From Vibrio sinus (lineage in GTDB: Bacteria; Pseudomonadota; Gammaproteobacteria; Enterobacterales; Vibrionaceae), in assembly GCF_023634645.1 (NCBI RefSeq), contig NZ_JAMKMR010000005.1, positions 215,795 through 279,794 on the forward strand: a DNA stretch of 64,000 bases. The letters are read 5' to 3'. A model generated the notes under the pieces. It did not search any database. It was not told where the DNA came from and was given only the letters and a program-made list of their open reading frames with translations. Position 1 is the stretch's first letter, and each line of letters opens with the position of its first letter. Shown in pieces: positions 7,113-17,100 of this stretch. The translations under genes and the position numbers were made by a program.

Positions 7113-7967
7113 ATGACCAATATATTGAAAACCCTTCTTAGGTTTTGCTCTCTTTTTTCTGTACTGTTTCCAATATCAGTATTCGCAGTTCCATTTTCTC
7201 ATTGTGAACCTAGTGTATCAGTGAACGGTATGCTTGATTACTGGCACGTTGAAAAAGGGGCAGATACGATGGCCCCCCTAAGTAAAAAGGTGACTAACAA
7301 CTCTTGCAAAGCAAGCTCGTATTATCTTGTTAAGGTGGCTCGAGTCACTGATCCACTCACTCAGCCAAAAGAGCACATACTGAATCCTAAAGAAATGTCC
7401 CAATCGGTTCTGGCTTACCCAGCAACGCTGGCCATTGGACCGCAGCGAACGGGTGAGACGAAATTAGTCCTGCCGAAAGGTCAGTCGGAGACATTACAGT
7501 TCTATCGGCTCATATTTAACCCTGTGCTACCTGAAAAGAAATACGGCTTTAACGTAGACAAAAAAGAGTTGAACAAAATCAAGAGTGAAACACGTATGGC
7601 ACTCGCCATTTCAACCAATGTCGTCGTTGAACCACGTCATCCAGATTACACGTATAGTATCGAGCGAAAAAAGAACACGAATCAAATCCAAATCGACTAT
7701 CGCGGCAATGCCCTCCTACAAGTGAGTGTCTATGGTCAATGTCAGGCAGAAAAATCATCGTCTAAATCTAACAAAAACATCACCGTGATCCCTTGCAGTG
7801 GTAAATCCAGTTCTTTCTCATCCAGAATTTATACCGCTGATGTTGATAAGAAAAACAAAGGAGTAAAAGTCTTTGACTTGAGCCAGTTTAAAGGAAAAGT
7901 CAACGTTCATATCAAAAAAGGCGCCAAGTCAGATAACCATACCTTCAACATTTCGGAGCAGAAGTAA
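7113..7967 (+). CDS. periplasmic chaperone of an alpha-type (CS1/CFA-I-like) fimbria
   Basis: The 284-residue product has a signal peptide (LFSVLFPISVFAVP) and a two-domain beta-rich chaperone layout. Visible features are a region of alternating hydrophobics before RTGETKLVLPKGQSETLQFY, and RLIFNPVLPEKK, the place where such chaperones carry the subunit-binding strand. Two Cys in the mature N-terminus (FSHCEP and NNSCKA) and two later (YGQCQ, IPCSG) could form disulfides. It heads an operon of chaperone, minor subunit, usher and pilin; its stop is two bases from the next ATG. The alpha-type assignment rests mainly on the usher and pilin next to it. Role: guiding subunits through the periplasm to the usher. 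Confidence 0.7.
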   Translation: MTNILKTLLRFCSLFSVLFPISVFAVPFSHCEPSVSVNGMLDYWHVEKGADTMAPLSKKVTNNSCKASSYYLVKVARVTDPLTQPKEHILNPKEMSQSVLAYPATLAIGPQRTGETKLVLPKGQSETLQFYRLIFNPVLPEKKYGFNVDKKELNKIKSETRMALAISTNVVVEPRHPDYTYSIERKKNTNQIQIDYRGNALLQVSVYGQCQAEKSSSKSNKNITVIPCSGKSSSFSSRIYTADVDKKNKGVKVFDLSQFKGKVNVHIKKGAKSDNHTFNISEQK

Positions 7968-7969
7968 AC

Positions 7970-9103
7970 ATGAGCCGAGCAACGTATCTTATTGTCATGG
8001 GACTCTCTTTCTTAGGGAGTCTGTCATTCCCAGTTCAGGCGAAGTCTTTCCCGATGGTGAGTCTGCAAAGCCCAACGACGTTGACACTGAATGCACAGGC
8101 TGAAAAGCTGAATCGAGTCTCAGGTGGCAACGCCAGAATGCTGAATAAGAATGAACAAGCTTTGGTCCCAAGTCATTTTATTGCTTGGGCAGAGAGTCCT
8201 ACGCAAAACGTTGTCGTTGACCATTCAAACCGTTCATCGATCACCCACTCAATGATGTCGGTTACATCATCTTCTGCGCGAGTGAATTTCCGTTATGGAG
8301 CTCAGCAAAAACAAGCCAACATTGCGTTACTAGGGTACTTGGTTGAAGTGACATCTAATGCTTCAAATAAACTCGCTCGCCTTCAAGCAAGCTCGAACTG
8401 CATAGTATGGCAAGGGACGTCGGGTAACCACAAACAACTGCTAATAAAAAGTGCGTGCTCTGCACAAAATACCTTAGTGGGAGGTACTGGGGATTGGAAA
8501 GCCACCATCAAAACACTTTATTACGGCATGAATGTTAGTGAGCTTAAAAAACTTAAAGGTGGGGTATGGCGTGTCTCTCAACCTGTATCTTTCGCTTTTA
8601 AAACCCCGTCAAAACAAATAAGTATTGCGTTAAGTCCGGGCAACTTATCTATTGATATCCCCGTTTCCAGCACGCTTGAAATTCTTAATCATTCAGAGGT
8701 GATTCTAGCAGCCGTAACAGACAGTCGTAGTGCGTCTAAGGATTATGTCAGCTCACCCAATAATGATGTGTCGTTAAAGTTTTCGACCAATCAGTCCATT
8801 ACGGGTGTGAACTACCAGTTGTCGTGTGGTTCGACAATCAATGATAAAGATCTGTCGACTTGCGCGATTAAAAATACAGAATCTGGGACAAAAAACGCTC
8901 TTCATATTCTTTTTACACCATGTGAAAGCGAGTACCGCTGTATACAGACACCAAAAACTCTGACAAGGAGCGCGCCTCTTCATATTCAGAACACTGAAGG
9001 GACACAATATAGCAAGCTTCATGTGATAGCCCCAGGGCTAGGCCGACAAGTACCAGGGACGTATACCGGCATTATCACGATAACAGCAACAACGACTTAT
9101 TAA
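7970..9103 (+). CDS. probable tip adhesin / minor fimbrial subunit
   Basis: The 377-residue product has a signal peptide ending FPVQA-KS. It carries Cys pairs spread over two halves (SSNCIVWQ and KSACSAQN; QLSCGST and STCAIKN; TPCESEYRCIQ). The C-terminus, PGTYTGIITITATTTY, looks like the last strand of a donor-strand-exchanged pilin domain. In CS1/CFA-I systems the tip protein (CooD/CfaE) has an N-terminal adhesin domain joined to such a pilin domain, which fits this size. It is placed before the usher, whereas CS1-type operons usually put it last. Translationally coupled to the chaperone (2-base gap). A second chaperone-like role is possible but less likely. Confidence 0.55.
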   Translation: MSRATYLIVMGLSFLGSLSFPVQAKSFPMVSLQSPTTLTLNAQAEKLNRVSGGNARMLNKNEQALVPSHFIAWAESPTQNVVVDHSNRSSITHSMMSVTSSSARVNFRYGAQQKQANIALLGYLVEVTSNASNKLARLQASSNCIVWQGTSGNHKQLLIKSACSAQNTLVGGTGDWKATIKTLYYGMNVSELKKLKGGVWRVSQPVSFAFKTPSKQISIALSPGNLSIDIPVSSTLEILNHSEVILAAVTDSRSASKDYVSSPNNDVSLKFSTNQSITGVNYQLSCGSTINDKDLSTCAIKNTESGTKNALHILFTPCESEYRCIQTPKTLTRSAPLHIQNTEGTQYSKLHVIAPGLGRQVPGTYTGIITITATTTY

Positions 9104-9116
9104 ACAGGGTGATGAG

Positions 9117-11876
9117 ATGAAACGGGTTGTTGTTGGCATATTGATTCTTTTGTTTGCATTGGTTTTTCTCAATGTGGCGAACGACTACGTCTCGAATAAA
9201 GAGACGAGGTCTCTCGATGTAATGACGTCTAAAGCGATACTGAGTCAGCAGCCTGACTCAACGTCACCTGCGGCGAACTCGAAGTCTATACAACATCTCA
9301 CCACGTCTCATCAACACCTAGCCAGTGTGCCGGTCATTGAACGCCAAGTACGCTCGCAGAAGTTGACTAGGTCACCGCATAACGACTCTCGTGTAACGAC
9401 ATTGCACAGCGACTCCGTTGCAAAAGCTGAGCCGCTCCCCAAATCTCAACCTGTGATGCCCAATTTAGAACAAACATCACCTCACGCTCAGACAAACAAC
9501 GCCTCTTTCAAGCAATCTACTGGCCTGGATTGGTCGTCCATTCCGGGTCCGTTTGTCCAACAGTTTAAAGAGCAAGGGATCCCCGTTGATGCTTACTATA
9601 AAAAAAATGCGTTGGGGCATTATAAGTTGCTCATTAGCGACTCAGGCAAGATGGTGATCGCCAAGCCCGAACGGCTACTCAAAAAATTGCCGTTAACCTC
9701 GGCCGCACATCACTATTTACAAAGCTTGTTGACTCATGGTTTTCCAGTGAATCAAGCGATTGATTGCTCGCCATCACTGAGAAAAAGTAAGCTATGTGAA
9801 AACAAATCACAGATTTTTTTAGCGAATCTCGATTTAACGTCACTCACTCTAAAATTGGAGTTGGGTCATGCCTTGTTTAGAACGCAGTCAAAAGAAGGCC
9901 GTGCGTACCTACCCAATACAACACAACGATACGTATCCTCTGTACTGGATTATGATTTAAACTTTTCCAAAAATTATAATGTCAATCAGAGCCAGGCAGC
10001 GTCGCTTAACCTGCATAATGTGACTGGGTTTGGTCAGACACACCTCACCACGGATGCTTACCTTGGGAACGTATCATCGTTCGATAACTTAACGCTTGCG
10101 CATGATTTTAAAAAGCACGCTGCCAGTGTTGGCTATCAAAACAGCTCACATGGATTTGGTAATGCTAACACTGGATCCGCCTACGGCTATTCTGGTTCAG
10201 CGGTGGTGGCCTCTTGGTATTCAAGCAATAACTTGCTGATTGATAAGCCTCAAAGTGCGCTGACCCCGATTACTTTGTTTGTTTCGCAACGCTCTCAAGT
10301 GCGGGTTTATCGGAATAATCGTTTACTCAGCGTGCAACAATTTGCGATGGGGATGAACCAAGTCGATACTCGTCGTTTTCCTGGCGGAAATTATCCGGTA
10401 AAAATTGATATTTACCAAGGCAATCAGTTGGTGAAAAGTCTCACCAGAATGGTCAATAAGCCGTTTGATATCTCAGCGTTAGATCCAGACAGTGGTTGGG
10501 CGTATTCCTTTTGGGCAGGTTCAGCGAACACCGAGGAAAGTGCTTCTTTCAATCAACCGTACTTAGGATTTGCACTGCGTAAGGTCATCAATCCGCACGT
10601 GTTTTCGGGCCTAAGCGCATATTCGATTGGTTCTCTTGGGGTTGTCGAGCTCGACAACCAGTTGATACTTCCAAAGGGTGTGACTGGCAACGTGAATATG
10701 GCGAGTGATACTCGTCACGGCTCAGCGCTTAGCATGGCATTAAATAAAAGTTTCCCTGGCTATGGCAGTGTGGCACTCAGTTATAACCGGACCAATCGAA
10801 GTCAAGACAGTGAGTTCTCTCCCTTTCAATCTTCGTCCAGTAGTCTTAATGTCAGTGGCTCAGTGTCTTTAGGTGTGTTTGGGTCACTCAATGCTGGGGC
10901 TGATTTCAGTTTATCTAACCATACTGCCTCGTATAATGCAGGGTACAACACCACCTTGTATCAAAAAAATGGGTTATCTATCAATGGCGCACTGATGGCC
11001 AATAAAACGGTGGATAACACATCCTCACAGAGCTCAAATATCGATTATACGGCCTCGGTGACACTGAATTACACCTTTGACAATAGTGATTCTGTGAATT
11101 TAAGTGCTGCTCGTGGGGCTGAAAACCAGATGAGCTACAACGGCAACTATCACCATAGCTTTTTTAAAGATAGCCCATTTAATGATGTAACGGCTGGATT
11201 TAGTTCTTACAACGATTCTCGTCAAACGTATGGCACTTTAACGATGAACCATCCGGCCATCACGGGCGCTTTCTATGGAAATGCCACCCAAGATGCGACT
11301 ACTCATGCAATCAGTCACTCTTTAGGAGGGTCACTTCATGGCGCGATGGCATTAACATCGTCTGGGTTGGCTCTGAATGGGAAAAAAGGGGACAGCGGCT
11401 TGATGGTCAATATGGACATCCCAGATAACCAAAAGATGAACTTGAATATTAATGACACCTCCTATCAGGTTCACGCCGGGCAAAACTATATTCCGCTGAG
11501 TAACTATGAGAGCTACCGTGCGTACCTTTTGTCTGGGGCTAAATCCGATTCATTTTATTGGACGAATAAAGAAGAAGATTTCACGTTGTTCCCTGGCAAT
11601 ATTTACAGCGCTCAGTGGAAAGCAGTGCCAGTCGTTCATGTTCTGGGGCAGCTGATGCAAGGTGAAAAGCCTGCGGCTCAAGCCAAGGTGGACAATCATC
11701 TAGCGCCCACCTACACCGATGCGCAGGGTTTCTTTATGACCAGTTTGGATAAAAATAAGCCCACACTCACCTTTACGCTCAGTGACGGTACAACGTGTCA
11801 CTATCGGGCTAAGAAAGAAGAATTACAGAAAATGAACAATGGTAATTGGCTTGGGACGATTCAGTGTGCGCCATAA
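9117..11876 (+). CDS. fimbrial outer-membrane usher (TcfC/CooC-like) with long N-terminal extension
   Basis: The 919-residue protein is the pore and assembly platform of the fimbria. The C-terminal two thirds is typical of alpha-type ushers: long Ser/Asn/Gly-rich beta-barrel strands (LNVSGSVSLGVFGSLNAGAD and similar), a plug-like region with LFVSQRSQVRVYRNNRLLS and RRFPGGNYPVKIDIYQGNQL, and a C-terminal small domain with VLGQLMQGEKPAAQAKV and a CHYRAKKEE tail. The first 21 residues are a hydrophobic segment (VVVGILILLFALVFL) without an obvious cleavage site, followed by about 110 residues rich in Ser, Thr, Gln and Pro before LDWSSIPGPFVQQF. That extension is not usual in ushers. Start at 9117 is supported by AGGGTGATGAG upstream. 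Confidence 0.78.
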   Translation: MKRVVVGILILLFALVFLNVANDYVSNKETRSLDVMTSKAILSQQPDSTSPAANSKSIQHLTTSHQHLASVPVIERQVRSQKLTRSPHNDSRVTTLHSDSVAKAEPLPKSQPVMPNLEQTSPHAQTNNASFKQSTGLDWSSIPGPFVQQFKEQGIPVDAYYKKNALGHYKLLISDSGKMVIAKPERLLKKLPLTSAAHHYLQSLLTHGFPVNQAIDCSPSLRKSKLCENKSQIFLANLDLTSLTLKLELGHALFRTQSKEGRAYLPNTTQRYVSSVLDYDLNFSKNYNVNQSQAASLNLHNVTGFGQTHLTTDAYLGNVSSFDNLTLAHDFKKHAASVGYQNSSHGFGNANTGSAYGYSGSAVVASWYSSNNLLIDKPQSALTPITLFVSQRSQVRVYRNNRLLSVQQFAMGMNQVDTRRFPGGNYPVKIDIYQGNQLVKSLTRMVNKPFDISALDPDSGWAYSFWAGSANTEESASFNQPYLGFALRKVINPHVFSGLSAYSIGSLGVVELDNQLILPKGVTGNVNMASDTRHGSALSMALNKSFPGYGSVALSYNRTNRSQDSEFSPFQSSSSSLNVSGSVSLGVFGSLNAGADFSLSNHTASYNAGYNTTLYQKNGLSINGALMANKTVDNTSSQSSNIDYTASVTLNYTFDNSDSVNLSAARGAENQMSYNGNYHHSFFKDSPFNDVTAGFSSYNDSRQTYGTLTMNHPAITGAFYGNATQDATTHAISHSLGGSLHGAMALTSSGLALNGKKGDSGLMVNMDIPDNQKMNLNINDTSYQVHAGQNYIPLSNYESYRAYLLSGAKSDSFYWTNKEEDFTLFPGNIYSAQWKAVPVVHVLGQLMQGEKPAAQAKVDNHLAPTYTDAQGFFMTSLDKNKPTLTFTLSDGTTCHYRAKKEELQKMNNGNWLGTIQCAP

Positions 11877-11989
11877 GGTCTCGTTCTAGGCACATAGGGA
11901 GCTCTTATTCAATACCAGAAGATATGTTGTGGTTAAAGGTAAGAGAGAGCTAAGGATAAATTAAACTTTACAATATAGGTAAATACATT

Positions 11990-12703
11990 ATGAAAAAGAA
12001 ACTTTTAACATCTTTGGTTGCATTGGCAACAATCGGAGCTTGCGGGGCAGCTAACGCTTCTACTACTGCCGGCCCGGTTGAGGCAAATTTTAAAGTTGAA
12101 GCAACTGTGGGTGACGTTCAGCCATCAGTGGATCTTGCGATATGGAGCAAGCAATCCGGGAGTCAAGTACAAGGTACTACAGTGGATGCAACTTTCGACG
12201 ATAATGTTGTGGCAGGTAACGGTTCGGAACATTGGGGCTTTAATTTATCGGCTACTTATTCACCAGCGCCACGTTTTGATAGCTTAGCCAAACAATATGC
12301 AGTAGAGGTCACTCCACATCATGCTCATATTTCAGAAATTCATTTAGAAACTACAGAAAAATTGCTTAAAGACGCAGCAGGTGATGAGGTTGCTGGTAGT
12401 ACAGCTAGGATGTGGTTACCGGGCACCAACGGAATCATACCGGGTCCTATTAATGATCCGACTGTAGCTTATAGTTGGGGTGGGACGATGGAGAGGGGAG
12501 CTCCTTTAACTCAAAGTTACGACGTTGATGCTAATGGTATTCAGTACCAAAACGGCGAGTCTTTGTACCTCCCTGTTTCTATCGTTGCTTGGATGCCAGT
12601 TGGCGATTATAGCTCTGCCTTGGCGACTTCGCAGAGTAACGGTAGTCCTGTAGATGTAAGCCCTGATCAGCCTATAACCCTCACTGTTACAGTGGATTAC
12701 TAG
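11990..12703 (+). CDS. CS1-type major fimbrial subunit (pilin)
   Basis: The 237-residue product has signal peptide MKKKLLTSLVALATIGACGA ending ANA-ST. The mature start has alternating hydrophobic residues (VEANFKVEATVGDV), which would supply the donor strand for the neighbouring subunit in alpha-pili. Later strands (GESLYLPVSIVAWMPVGDY) and the C-terminal ITLTVTVDY complete an Ig-like fold. Mature protein has no Cys, as is usual for CFA/I-type pilins. It lies 113 bases after the usher with its own leader, and a strong terminator follows at 12768, so it may be made in higher amounts than the assembly genes. Confidence 0.7.
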   Translation: MKKKLLTSLVALATIGACGAANASTTAGPVEANFKVEATVGDVQPSVDLAIWSKQSGSQVQGTTVDATFDDNVVAGNGSEHWGFNLSATYSPAPRFDSLAKQYAVEVTPHHAHISEIHLETTEKLLKDAAGDEVAGSTARMWLPGTNGIIPGPINDPTVAYSWGGTMERGAPLTQSYDVDANGIQYQNGESLYLPVSIVAWMPVGDYSSALATSQSNGSPVDVSPDQPITLTVTVDY

Positions 12704-12767
12704 AACCGAAGAAACAAAAGAAACAAAAAGGGAAAACAAAAAACAAAAAGGACATACACCACAAACA

Positions 12768-12803
12768 AAGAGGCAAATCATAATCATGTTTTGTCTCTTT
12801 TTT
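12768..12803 (+). terminator. rho-independent terminator of the fimbrial operon
   Basis: AAAGAGGCAAA pairs with TTTTGTCTCTTT around a short loop, with one internal mismatch, and is followed by a run of T. It stands 65 bases after the pilin stop in the right orientation. Confidence 0.75.
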
Positions 12804-12992
12804 AATGTTTATTAATACAATGATGTTGTTCTGGATTACTTTTATTCGTCAACATTGGGGTAGAGAATAAAAATATCGTAGCAGCGCATGAAACTAGCCA
12901 ACCGATGGTGCTTTTAAGGTGTATCCGTTTGGACTAGCTATCTAGAGACAGAGCATGAACTCGCTGTCGGTGGGTCTGTTGTTTAAAATGTA

Positions 12993-13511
12993 TTAGGTTT
13001 GGTTTACAACCGATAAAACTGGTTTTGTGTTTTTCCCTTCTCGATATTGTCTTGCACTCCAGTCCACGAGCTCTAGGTAATCGAGTAAACGAAAAGGCAG
13101 CCCTTTACTGAGTTCATTGGTTAGGTTGCCGATAAATACGGTCAGTCCATGGTGTACTTTGCTGAGTGTTGGTGATGTGTTTTTGAGAGAGCGAATTCGG
13201 TTTTGTATGGACGTATGGCTTGAGGTTTCGGGTGCTTTGCTCACTCCCGCTCGCACCGGGTTTAAGTCGACATAAGCCATGGCGAGTAATGCTTGTTCAT
13301 CGAGCAAGGCTTGGCTTTTAAAACGGCTTTCCCAAAAATGCCCTTTGCAGTTATCTTCTTTATTGGCTCGGCAGGCGATGTCATAGTTGAGCTCTTTCAT
13401 AAACCAACTTAGGTTACACAGCCTTTCTCGCCATTGTTCGATTAACGCATCTATAGCGTCGGATTCCGCTTTACTTAGGAGTGAATGGCTAATCCAATGC
13501 TGAACGAGCAT
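12993..13511 (-). pseudogene. REP-associated/IS200-like (Y1) transposase, N-terminus lost
   Basis: The product matches the C-terminal half of Vibrio/Shewanella Y1_Tnp-related transposases: LSWFMKELNYDIACRANKED, then GHFWESRFKSQALLDEQALL, then MAYVDLNPVRAG. These proteins normally have about 320 residues and begin with a His-hydrophobic-His nuclease domain with a catalytic Tyr, which is missing here. The family-like reading continues upstream of ATG 13511 (RWGKHHHLPMLVQ) to a stop near 13565, so the gene was cut and did not start here. It borders the T3SS-effector pair, consistent with that pair having been acquired. Confidence 0.75.
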
Positions 13512-13698
13512 AGGTAGGTGGTGGTGCTTGCCCCACCGTACAACGACTATTGAACGAGAGTTTTACATGTAGTTCAACAGGTTGGCGTTACCTCCCAATT
13601 ATGAGCAATGATATATAAGTTTACGTTAATGCGACAGAAGCTATATATAAGCAGGTTTTAATTGGAATAGGTCACATTTCAACACACGAGATAACCCT

Positions 13699-14148
13699 AT
13701 GCCAACTCCAATTAATCCTATGAACTCACAACCCATTCAACACCAAGAGCTGGATATATTGATCAGTCACTTATTGGAGAGCATCGGATTATCATCGGCA
13801 ACACTGTCGGGTTTGCACGCCGAAAATACATTAGCTATCCAGATTCAGGGATTACCTGATGTCATGCTATCTCGGATGAATAGCGGCCTGTGGTTTTGGA
13901 GCCAATTACGTGAACTGACCGACTCCAGACTGATGGATTATGCCGCTTCGGTACTTTCTGTGATCATCTCCCCGATAGAAGGCGTCGAAGGTGGCCAAGT
14001 CACTTTGGGCTTGGGCGACAACGGGTACGAACTCAAAGCTCTGGTCAGTTCACAAATGTTAATTGAGGAAAGTGGCTTAGAGGCTGTTTTCCGAGGATTT
14101 GCTAACACGCTTGCTTTACTTCAACATGAACTTCAATTGGGAGGCTAA
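13699..14148 (+). CDS. InvB/Spa15-family type III secretion chaperone
   Basis: The 149-residue acidic protein follows the InvB/SpaK pattern from end to end: an N-terminal ELDILISHLLESIGLSSATL helix; the conserved strand around NTLAIQIQGLPDVML; LWFWSQLREL, matching the V-W-I-W-A-Q-L block of InvB; EGGQVTLGL, then YELKALVS; and a C-terminal GFANTLALLQHEL helix. Such chaperones bind the N-terminal 50-150 residues of an effector in the cytosol, keep it secretion-ready and help sort it to the export gate. The gene ends three bases before the large gene at 14152, the classic chaperone-effector arrangement. No apparatus genes lie in the window. The family belongs mostly to Inv-Mxi-Spa-type systems. 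Confidence 0.75.
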   Translation: MPTPINPMNSQPIQHQELDILISHLLESIGLSSATLSGLHAENTLAIQIQGLPDVMLSRMNSGLWFWSQLRELTDSRLMDYAASVLSVIISPIEGVEGGQVTLGLGDNGYELKALVSSQMLIEESGLEAVFRGFANTLALLQHELQLGG

Positions 14149-14151
14149 GTT

Positions 14152-17100
14152 ATGCCCGAAATTCAACCTAATCATGTGGTTGCCACCTCATCTAGTACTT
14201 CTGTCAGTTGCTCATCAGAAGCACAATATGGTGAAGTAACAGGCGTAACCACGAGCAACTTGAGTATCTCATCTCCACGATCTAAGCAAGGTGCCATCTA
14301 CGCTCCTTTTGCTGCAGAAGATATTATTACTCAGGCTCTGGGGAGAAATTTGCCGAGAGTGAGTAAGGGTAAAGAACTCTATCCGTTAATCAGTCGTAGT
14401 GATCAAGATAAAGCGTTGCTTGAACAACATAGACACGAACAGATTCTTGACTTATCAAAAGGCATTCAATCTTCTGATGATAAAATTAATAAGCTCGTAC
14501 AAACAACGGGGCTAACACGTGATGAAATTAGACAATTGATAGGACCAGAGCTATTTGGTCAAGGAATAAACGCCGTTCTCCGACTCAAACAGCAAGTCGA
14601 TGTGCTCAAGCGGCTCGATATACAAAGTAATGAAGGCCAACAGCAGTTGTCTAAATTACAAGCGGGTAAAGATAAGTTATACATTGTCGGCCATGGTGGG
14701 GCCGGAAAGAATGTACTTGCTGCTGACCAAGCATGTTCCCAAGGCATGGTAACAGCTGGGGATCTTGCTAATCAATTACGCGAAGGAGGGCTTCCAAAAT
14801 CATTCGATGATATTCGTGTAACAGCTTGCTTTAGCGCAGATTCCAAGTCCCCTGAATCGTTTCATCCTAGGGATCTTCAAAGAGCAGCACTGCCCACCAC
14901 TCAAGGAACGGGGTTCTTAGGGTTGTTCGGGCCAAAAGAAGTGAAAGGTGAGCCCTTTGCTCAATCTTTGAGTAACAAGCTGAAAAGTGAAGGCTTTGAA
15001 CAGCCAGACGTAACAGGATACCATGGTGCTGGGGTTAGCTTGTCACAAGAGCATCAGCATCGCCGCATTCCGAAGTCTAAAGAACAAGACGCTCGCTCTT
15101 CGACTGTCAAACAACATTTCTACCCCAACCGATTCCCCCTCCTTCAACCCTCCATCAAAAACGGCCACCAACCAGCTGAATTGATACCGGAAACCAGTCA
15201 CGATAATAATGTGCCATCAAAAAGCTTATCTCCGGAAACTAAAACTTCATCAATTTCAGAACCTAATTCAAGCACTAAGTCAGAAACTATTCCTGTAAAT
15301 TCTAAATCAGCGGAAAGCTCTTCAGCTAATCCTTCTATATCACAGGTAAAGAGCAGCTCATCGGAAACACAGCATTCCACTTCTGTAATAAGTGGTTTTA
15401 ATATGGCAGGAACGACTTCTCCTGTTGAGGAGAAACCTCAGAAAGAAGCAGGCAAAAATATAACCAACTCATTACTTGGAGAGTATAGATTTGGGAAATA
15501 TGCTCCATCAGAACCTATTCCTCAAGGAGCACAAGTAAAATATACTGAACTGTATACAACTAATGAAGTGGTTAAAGAACAAGCCAAGCACTCTTCAAGA
15601 ACACATGCCACTAGTCGAGATCCAAACCGAAGAGATATCGTTGATTTGCTAAAAGGTACTCAGCAAGCGGACGCTCAGCTTCAAGATGTACGAGATGCGA
15701 AAGTAGGGCTTACAGGTATACTAGAAAAACGATCAGCTAAGAAAGAAGCGAAGCAAGAGGTTAGAGAAGCTCAACAAAGGCAAGGGAAATGGGAGCGGGC
15801 CTATACCGAGAAATACCGAGAAGAAATTGCCCCTCATGAAAAACGAATGGAATCTGCGATCAGGCAAGTGATGGATGAACATGGTGCCCCTATTGCTGAG
15901 AAAGAGCGTAAAGCTAAGCAAAATGCAAACTCATTACTAGAAGACCTTGGTTATGGCACCTACTCCCCATCAGAAGCTGTACCTCCAGAAGCACAAGAGT
16001 TATTTAGTCGGTTATATGAAGAGAACGAGGTTGTCGAAAAACGAGCGCATCAATCTGCTAGAGCTTCTGCGATAAGAGCAGATAAGAGCAATATTGACAT
16101 AGATAAGATAAGGGAAGACGTTAAGCGAGCAACTGCAAACATTGAAGCAGCAAAGGGCAAAAACGATAGCGAAGAAAAGAAAGGAGTTAAGAAAGAACTT
16201 CGTGAAGCCCAAGTTAGAGAGTCTAATTGGAATGGTAGATATACAGAGGAATATGAAACTAACATAGCCACTCATAAAAAAAGAATGGACTCTGAGCTCA
16301 AGAAGGTGATGGCTAAGTATGGTCCTCCTGAAGCCGAAATAAACCGTGTCTCCAGAAAGTTGGAGGAAGCGATTGCTAAGGGACAAAAAAATGTCAAGTA
16401 CTACACAAACCCAACAACAGGAGAGATTCGACTCGGAGGTTATAATGGCGCAGATACAGAGATAAAAGGTAAAGTTGAGGATGTCCTAAGAGCAAACCCC
16501 CACTATCCGTATGCTAAAGAGGCCCGAGAGGCGGTTTCTTCAGTGAGTAACAGTTTGTATAGTGCATCAGAGGCAAATCTTTCTCAATATCATAGAGATA
16601 AAGCGAGACAAGAAGGTGAGGCTTATTACCAAAACCAGCAAGCAATGACGGCGGCAAGGCGTCAAGCTGATGATGAGGCTTACAAAGCAAGAAATGAAGC
16701 CGACTATCAACAAAGAAAAGCGATAAAAGAATATGAGCTGGCAGCCAGTATAGCCAAACAAGAATATGATGCGGCAGTGAGAGAATACCAGAAAGCTGAG
16801 AAAGCATCGCAATCACAGGAGGCTCAGAAAGTACCTCACTCACAAGAGTCTAGAGAAGTATCATCATCCCAGGGATCTCAAAAAGTACCACCATTACAAG
16901 AGACTCAGAAAGCTTCACGCCCTCCTTTAGATGTGAAAAGTTTGGAGGCTCAAAAAGCTAACTTACAGCAACAAATAGATAATATTAATGCCATAAGGGA
17001 AAAAGTGTCAGATGCAGTAAGAGAAAAATTAGATAACATGGTGATGGCTCTTGAGACCCAGCACTCTAATGCAACAGTACTTCAAGCTTTAGTCGTATCA

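Noticed and set aside
15198..16843. Several minus-strand frames of 60-124 codons inside the effector gene
   Set aside because: They mirror the charged and Ser-rich repeats of the plus-strand protein and have no ribosome sites or family features.
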